A stretch of DNA of 8,566 bases from Syntrophomonadaceae bacterium (GTDB lineage: Bacteria; Bacillota; Syntrophomonadia; Syntrophomonadales; Syntrophomonadaceae). Positions 5,648-8,566 of this stretch are shown here, in pieces. A program made the translations under genes and the position numbers. The notes beneath the pieces are model-generated. The model worked only from the letters and a program-made list of their open reading frames with translations. It did no database searches and was not told the DNA's origin. Where the stretch lies: contig JAQUGU010000065.1 in NCBI GenBank assembly GCA_028683995.1, forward strand, positions 1 to 8,566, in the 5' to 3' direction. Each line of letters opens with the position of its first letter. Positions within the stretch are counted from its first letter, which is position 1.

Positions 5648-5939
5648 GGAATCAGCTCCTATTTAAAATGAGAATAGCCGATACTAAGATTACCTTTGAG
5701 TTCTGATTATCTTGTTTAGAGCGAGGCGTAAGGAGTGAGGGGGAAGGGGTACGATACTTTCCTTACTTCGCAATCCTCACCCCTAAATCCTAACACCTTA
5801 CCTGGCACTCCGCCTCGCCAAATCCATTAGCCTGCTAAAGATTGGGCTGATTACCGCAAGCAACAGGAGATTAATTCTAATATATGTTTTGGGAAACCAG
5901 GTTTAGAAGATTAAACACATACTACCGGAGGTGGTAGCT
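5648..5939. other. Divergent intergenic region ylbJ / ylbK with repeat
   Basis: About 290 bases without a gene separate the divergent ylbJ and ylbK. The middle (5721-5818) is an imperfect inverted repeat. The flanks must contain the two promoters, but I could not pick a convincing -35/-10 pair on either strand. A short palindrome, AAACC-A-GGTTT, lies about 30 bases before the ylbK ribosome binding site. Confidence 0.5.
5721..5818. repeat. Imperfect long inverted repeat, pyrimidine/purine biased
   Basis: GCGAGGCG (5721-5728) is the exact reverse complement of CGCCTCGC (5811-5818). Inside, TAAGG (5729-5733) can pair with CCTTA (5796-5800) and GTGAGG (5735-5740) with CCTCAC (5775-5780). The left half is almost purely purine (AGGAGTGAGGGGGAAGGGG) and the right half carries several CCTCACCCC/TCCTAAC-type units. 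It looks like a small degraded palindromic repeat element without coding content. Confidence 0.5.
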
Positions 5940-6728
5940 TTGGAAAAACGGCCGCGAATTGCTCTGGTACTGGGTGCAGGAAGTGCCCGAGGGCTAGCCC
6001 ATATTGGGGTCTTACAGGTATTTGAGGAAAACCATATACCTTTTGATTTTATTGTAGGAAGCAGCATGGGAGCTATGGTGGGAGGCATTTATGCCTGCGG
6101 TGCGGATATGAAAATGCTGGGGCGAATGCTGGGACACCTGGACTCACGCCTCTTTTTTGATGTTCAGCTACCTCGCATGGGCTTTATATCAGGTAAACGA
6201 ATTAAGGAATTACTGAATCTCATGACTAAAAAGAAAAGTTTTGAGGAGATTAACATACCTCTGCTGATAGTAGCCACCGATCTTTTGACCGGGGAACAAG
6301 TAGTATTGGAGGAAGGCTCAATTACCGAAGCGGTTAGAGCCAGCATTTCCATCCCGGGAATTTTCCACCCGGTAAAACGTGATGAAATGATACTGGTAGA
6401 TGGTGCAGTTGTTAACCGTCTGCCGATAGAAGTAGCCCGCTCCCGGGGTGCAGACCTGGTTATTGCGGTGGATGTTACCTTTGGTGAAGGCCGTACGGTA
6501 AGCATTAGCAACACCATGGATGTTATTTTAACTGCTATTGATATTATGCAGAAAATGCAATTTGATTTGATTTATGACAAAGCCGATATACTCATTCAAC
6601 CGGCCGTAGGTGGGTTCGCCTCCAAAGACTTCGAAAAATCCCAGGAGATAATCCAACTGGGCCGGCAGGCGGCGGAAGAAAAGCTGGATGAGATAAGGGA
6701 TAAGATAAACGGTTACAATACTAACTAA
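5940..6728 (+). CDS. ylbK: Patatin-like serine esterase/phospholipase (YlbK/RssA family)
   Basis: Patatin-like proteins hydrolyse acyl esters, often phospholipids, with a Ser-Asp dyad. The TTG at 5940 is preferred because GGAGGTG (5927-5933) lies six bases upstream; the in-frame GTG at 5931 is inside that site. The resulting protein has 262 residues. It shows the oxyanion loop LGAGSARGLAHIGVL (11-25), the nucleophile elbow GSSMG with Ser42, and the DGA motif with Asp154. The loop has GAGSARG where many members have GGGGARG. No signal peptide is seen, so it is probably cytoplasmic or membrane-associated. In B. subtilis ylbK also neighbours ylbJ, which supports the name. The natural substrate is not known. 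Confidence 0.93.
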   Translation: MEKRPRIALVLGAGSARGLAHIGVLQVFEENHIPFDFIVGSSMGAMVGGIYACGADMKMLGRMLGHLDSRLFFDVQLPRMGFISGKRIKELLNLMTKKKSFEEINIPLLIVATDLLTGEQVVLEEGSITEAVRASISIPGIFHPVKRDEMILVDGAVVNRLPIEVARSRGADLVIAVDVTFGEGRTVSISNTMDVILTAIDIMQKMQFDLIYDKADILIQPAVGGFASKDFEKSQEIIQLGRQAAEEKLDEIRDKINGYNTN

Positions 6729-6732
6729 GAAA

Positions 6733-6753
6733 TGGGACAGGTCCCTTGTCCCA
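6733..6753. repeat. GGGACAGGTCCC-type dispersed palindrome
   Basis: TGGGACA (6733-6739) pairs with TGTCCCA (6747-6753) around GGTCCCT, and GGGAC-AG-GTCCC is an alternative inner palindrome. It lies five bases after the ylbK stop and has no T tract, so it is not itself a terminator. Its core resembles the copies at 1625-1635 and 7082-7095. Confidence 0.55.
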
Positions 6754-6789
6754 CTTAATGACAAAACCTTGTAAGAGAATAATTAGCCA

Positions 6790-6836
6790 AAAGGCAGGTC
6801 TTCCAAAACAACGAAATGGAAGGCCTGCTTTTATTT
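6790..6836 (+). terminator. Rho-independent terminator after ylbK
   Basis: A 15-bp stem (6790-6804 with 6818-6832, two G-U pairs) with a 13-base A-rich loop ends in a TTTTATTT tract. It closes the ylbK transcript about 60 bases after the stop. Confidence 0.85.
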
Positions 6837-6884
6837 GTAACTTTACTGCAATAATTATCACTATACTTATAAGGGGTGATAATC

Positions 6885-7172
6885 GTGGAATCAGTTCACA
6901 ACTTATATGTAACTTATGAAAAATACATATTTAAATATTTATACAGCTTAACCCTCGATTATTACCAGGCTGAAGAACTGACCCAGGAAACTTTCTTGCG
7001 CTCACTTAAATACGTGGGCTCGGATATAGAATCAGTAGGAGAAATATCTTATGAAATAGAGCGCCTCCACGGTAAAAGTTCGGGGACAGGCCCCTACTTA
7101 AAGTCTGACGGCACAGTAAGTCTGGGTTCATCGGGGGGAGGGGTGCAATTCCCCGTGCCGATCAAGAATTAA
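6885..7172 (+). pseudogene. Truncated ECF-type RNA polymerase sigma factor (region 2 fragment)
   Basis: A GTG at 6885 has AAGGGGTGAT (6871-6880) at good spacing; an earlier GTG at 6876 lies inside that site. The first 45 residues (VYVTYEKYIF-type start, then YLYSLTLDYYQAEELTQETF) are sigma-70 region 2.1-2.2, which binds core polymerase. Region 2.3-2.4, which melts and reads the -10, and all of region 4 are missing. After about residue 45 the frame runs into unrelated sequence, including a GGGGACAGGCCCC palindrome and a Gly-rich low-complexity tail, and ends at 95 residues where intact ECF factors have 160-190. It is most simply a gene broken by repeat insertion or deletion. A translated fragment that competes for core polymerase cannot be excluded. 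Confidence 0.75.
7082..7160. repeat. GC-rich palindromic debris inside the sigma-factor remnant
   Basis: GGGGACAGGCCCC (7082-7094) resembles the repeat cores at 1625 and 6734. It is followed by CGGCAC (7109-7114), pairing with GTGCCG (7155-7160), and a nested GGGG/CCCC hairpin (7140-7143, 7151-7154; loop TGCAATT). The composition is clearly more GC-rich than the flanks, which suggests inserted sequence. The source element was not recognised. Confidence 0.45.
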
Positions 7173-7315
7173 CCTTTACCATCAGATGGAATGACAAGGT
7201 AAAAACAATAACCTGCGTAAAATCGGCAGTAGGTGCTTCAAGTGCTACAGGGTTAAACTGTGATATACTAAGATGGAAAAGGAAATTCCTATCCATCATC
7301 TATCGTACAAATTGA
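7109..7315 (+). other. Open frame without start codon, possible gene remnant
   Basis: A frame different from that of the sigma fragment stays open for 68 codons up to the TGA at 7313-7315, with no ATG, GTG or TTG start and no ribosome binding site. Its translation includes ADQELTFTIRWNDKVK and VKSAVGASSATGLNCDI, which look protein-like but which I do not recognise. It may be the tail of a lost gene. The remaining bases to 7390 hold the promoter and operator of the toxin-antitoxin pair. Confidence 0.3.
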
Positions 7316-7361
7316 CTATGTTTTACATAAACTGGAAGTCAATTATTCCATATGTTATAAT
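7310..7361 (+). promoter_or_regulatory. Promoter and palindromic operator of the toxin-antitoxin pair
   Basis: TGTTATAAT (7353-7361) is a perfect extended -10 (TGn-TATAAT). The hexamer at -35 is poor (TGGAAG, 7333-7338), as is common with extended -10 promoters. AATTGACT (7310-7317) and AGTCAATT (7337-7344) form a perfect 8-bp inverted repeat with 19 bases between, its right arm overlapping the -35 and spacer. This placement suits self-repression by the antitoxin or the complex, as in other toxin-antitoxin operons; that part is inference. Confidence 0.55.
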
Positions 7362-7390
7362 TGCATTAATAATACAAATGGGGTGATGAT

Positions 7391-7687
7391 ATGTTGAATA
7401 ATTCGATTTTTCAATTGCAATTACCATCCGAATTCTTACCACTTTTAGATAAAATAAACGGTGATTCGATTGATCAAAAGGTTAGAGTTGCTTTTGCAAG
7501 CAACCTTTTTGCCAAGAAGGCAGTTTCTCTAGCAAAAGCTGCCGAACTTGCCGGGGAAACGTTAGCGGATTTCATAGATATTTTAAAAGAACAAGGAATT
7601 CCCTGGGGGGAATATACAGAAGGACATATGCAACAAGATGAACAAGTAATTAAAAAGATGTTAAAAGAGATGGATATAAAGAAATGA
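7391..7687 (+). CDS. UPF0175 family antitoxin
   Basis: The 98-residue protein belongs to UPF0175, small proteins found next to PIN-like nucleases and regarded as antitoxins. After a variable start (LQLPSEFLPLLDKI), residues 31-76 carry the family core VRVAFASNLFAKKAVSLAKA, then AELAG.TLADFIDILKEQGIPWGEY. Within it residues 48-71 look like a helix-turn-helix (AKAAELAGETLADFIDILK), fitting operator binding. The ATG at 7391 is preceded by GGGGTGA (7380-7386). The TGA overlaps the ATG of the next gene by four bases, the usual antitoxin-first coupled layout. The C-terminus is charged and probably contacts the toxin. Confidence 0.9.
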   Translation: MLNNSIFQLQLPSEFLPLLDKINGDSIDQKVRVAFASNLFAKKAVSLAKAAELAGETLADFIDILKEQGIPWGEYTEGHMQQDEQVIKKMLKEMDIKK

Positions 7688-8193
7688 GGGATAAATTAGG
7701 AACAGTTATCTGTAATTCCAGTCCAATCATAGGTCTGGCTTCCTTGGGCTTGTTACATCTTTTGTGGGAACTGTTCGATCAGGTAATAGTAACGGAAGCG
7801 GTATACGCAGAAGTTACAAAACAAGGACGAAATCGCATAGGAAAAGATGAACTAGGACTATCTATCAAAGAAGGTTATATTAAAATCTACGCGATTAAGG
7901 ATGAGTTATTTATTAACCGCTTTATTGGCAGGTTGCATCGTGGTGAATTGGAAGTAATGGTAGCAGCGCGGGAATTAAATGCACAATATCTTCTACTTGA
8001 TGATAAGGCTGCTCGGGTTCTGGCAGAGACCATGCTTTTAGAGCCTACGGGCTTAATAGGCGTGTTAAGACTTGCCAAATTAACTGGGAAAATTGTCAGC
8101 TTGAAGGATTGTTTGGATCAATTAATTCAAAACAACTATAGAATTTCTAAATCGCTTTATTATAAAGTCCTGAATGAAGTAGGCGAGATTTAA
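7684..8193 (+). CDS. DUF3368 PIN-like nuclease (putative toxin)
   Basis: This 169-residue protein fits the DUF3368 family of PIN-domain-like proteins, presumed RNases partnered with UPF0175 antitoxins. The N-terminal strand motif is CNSSPIIGLA (10-19), where classical PIN domains have a metal-binding Asp. Here it is Asn11, a variation that I recall as common in DUF3368. Further candidate acidic residues are Glu43, Glu88 and Glu90 in RGELEVM, and Asp106-Asp107 in LLLDDKAAR. The segment PTGLIGVL (121-128) is typical of the family. The ATG overlaps the antitoxin stop (ATGA), so translation is coupled. Whether it is an active nuclease with the Asn substitution is open. Confidence 0.88.
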   Translation: MRDKLGTVICNSSPIIGLASLGLLHLLWELFDQVIVTEAVYAEVTKQGRNRIGKDELGLSIKEGYIKIYAIKDELFINRFIGRLHRGELEVMVAARELNAQYLLLDDKAARVLAETMLLEPTGLIGVLRLAKLTGKIVSLKDCLDQLIQNNYRISKSLYYKVLNEVGEI

Positions 8194-8267
8194 AGAATTA
8201 AATTCTCCCGGTCTTAATGGTTTCAGGATAGGTCTCTTGTTCCAAAGATACAAACCAGGGAATTTTC
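8194..8267. other. Short convergent gap
   Basis: The space between the PIN-like gene and the convergent tmcAL holds the small palindrome AGAATT-A-AATTCT (8195-8207) but no stem with a T tract on either strand. I see no terminator here. Confidence 0.4.
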
Positions 8268-8566
8268 CTATACCCGCACCGGCGATGTGGTAAAGTCTTT
8301 CCCTGCCTGGCGCTCTAATGGATTGGGATAGAGCAGGGAGTAAATATCGGTGGCCAGAACGTCCAGGTCAATCATTTCTCGCAAAACGGTCCCGGGGCTC
8401 TCATCTCGGGCTTTTTTCATGTCTTTACCCCGGCTGAAGATAGGAATTTGTGAATTAATTTTCATTTCTTGAAGGATTTTTTGACCCTTTGACGAAAAAC
8501 CTAGAATATGAAAGTAAAGAGGGCCGTGCTGATCAAAGCGTTTTACCTGTTGATTTGTAAGTGCAA
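8268..8566 (-). CDS. tmcAL: tRNA(Met) cytidine acetate ligase TmcAL (YlbM), C-terminal part
   Basis: TmcAL, a nucleotidyltransferase-fold enzyme, uses acetate and ATP to make N4-acetylcytidine at the wobble base of elongator tRNA-Met. Ninety-eight C-terminal residues are visible; the frame is open to the right edge, so the ATG at 8465 is internal. Recognisable segments are YFHILGFSSKGQKIL, IPIFSRGKD and DVLATDIYSLLYPNPLERQ followed by GKDFTTSPV. The last matches the conserved ATD.Y.L.YPN...R.G.DFTT end of the YlbM family. The catalytic N-terminal domain (about 300 residues) lies outside the window. In Bacillus ylbM is part of the same ylbH-ylbN neighbourhood, which supports the call. Confidence 0.92.
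   Translation of the reverse strand, partial: ALTNQQVKRFDQHGPLYFHILGFSSKGQKILQEMKINSQIPIFSRGKDMKKARDESPGTVLREMIDLDVLATDIYSLLYPNPLERQAGKDFTTSPVRV

Noticed and set aside
5931..5939. GTG start for the patatin-like gene
   Set aside because: The GTG lies inside the GGAGGTG ribosome binding site; the TTG at 5940 has correct spacing.
6990..7030. Possible frameshift restoring the sigma factor (a +1 frame reads LNTWARI)
   Set aside because: The resemblance to the TWL.RIA segment is only a few residues, the spacing to region 2.2 is too short, and a stop follows at once.
7109..7315. 68-codon open frame as a real gene
   Set aside because: No start codon and no ribosome binding site; kept only as a possible remnant.
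8195..8207. AGAATT-A-AATTCT palindrome as a terminator for the toxin gene
   Set aside because: AT-rich, no workable loop and no T tract on either strand.
1..8566. CRISPR array, tRNA, rRNA or intact transposase
   Set aside because: No regularly spaced direct repeats, no cloverleaf or rRNA-like sequence, and no transposase coding frame were seen.

Overview
The window looks like the chromosome of an endospore-forming Firmicute, most likely from the class Clostridia. The evidence is two alpha/beta-type SASP-like genes, the germination protease gpr, the sporulation membrane protein ylbJ, strong AGGAGG-type ribosome binding sites, and GTG/TTG starts. The gene set follows the Bacillus order rsmD(ylbH) - coaD - ylbJ - ylbK - ylbL - ylbM, with changes. 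The dispersed GGGGAC-type intergenic repeats recall syntrophic and thermophilic Clostridia, but the genus cannot be fixed from this sequence.

Layout: (1) 1-1406 is the C-terminal two thirds of recG. (2) 1407-1730 carries no gene and is full of inverted repeats, ending in an intrinsic terminator next to a SASP ribosome binding site. (3) 1747-2148 holds a 39-residue SASP-like half gene and a complete 69-residue SASP, closed by a terminator. (4) gpr, the protease that degrades SASPs at germination, faces them on the minus strand (2221-3174). (5) 3175-3444, between gpr and rsmD, is where I find a probable forespore small RNA on the minus strand. It has a sigmaF/sigmaG-like promoter, a 5' hairpin, two C-rich single-stranded tracts and a GAAA-loop terminator. 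It lies directly upstream of rsmD (ylbH), as csfG does in B. subtilis. (6) 3445-4478 is rsmD, translationally coupled to a coiled-coil gene that occupies the place where coaD is usually found. (7) ylbJ (minus) overlaps that gene tail to tail and is divergent from the patatin-like gene ylbK (plus). (8) 6729-7390 is a scar region holding a broken ECF sigma factor and GC-rich debris. (9) 7391-8193 is a UPF0175/DUF3368-PIN toxin-antitoxin pair with a palindrome over its promoter. (10) 8268-8566 is the C-terminal end of tmcAL (ylbM) on the minus strand.

The genes form a sporulation/germination block (SASPs, gpr, the csfG-like RNA, ylbJ) set among housekeeping genes for DNA repair and RNA modification (recG, rsmD, tmcAL). 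The accessory material, a dead sigma factor and the toxin-antitoxin module, sits between ylbK and ylbM, where Bacillus has ylbL.
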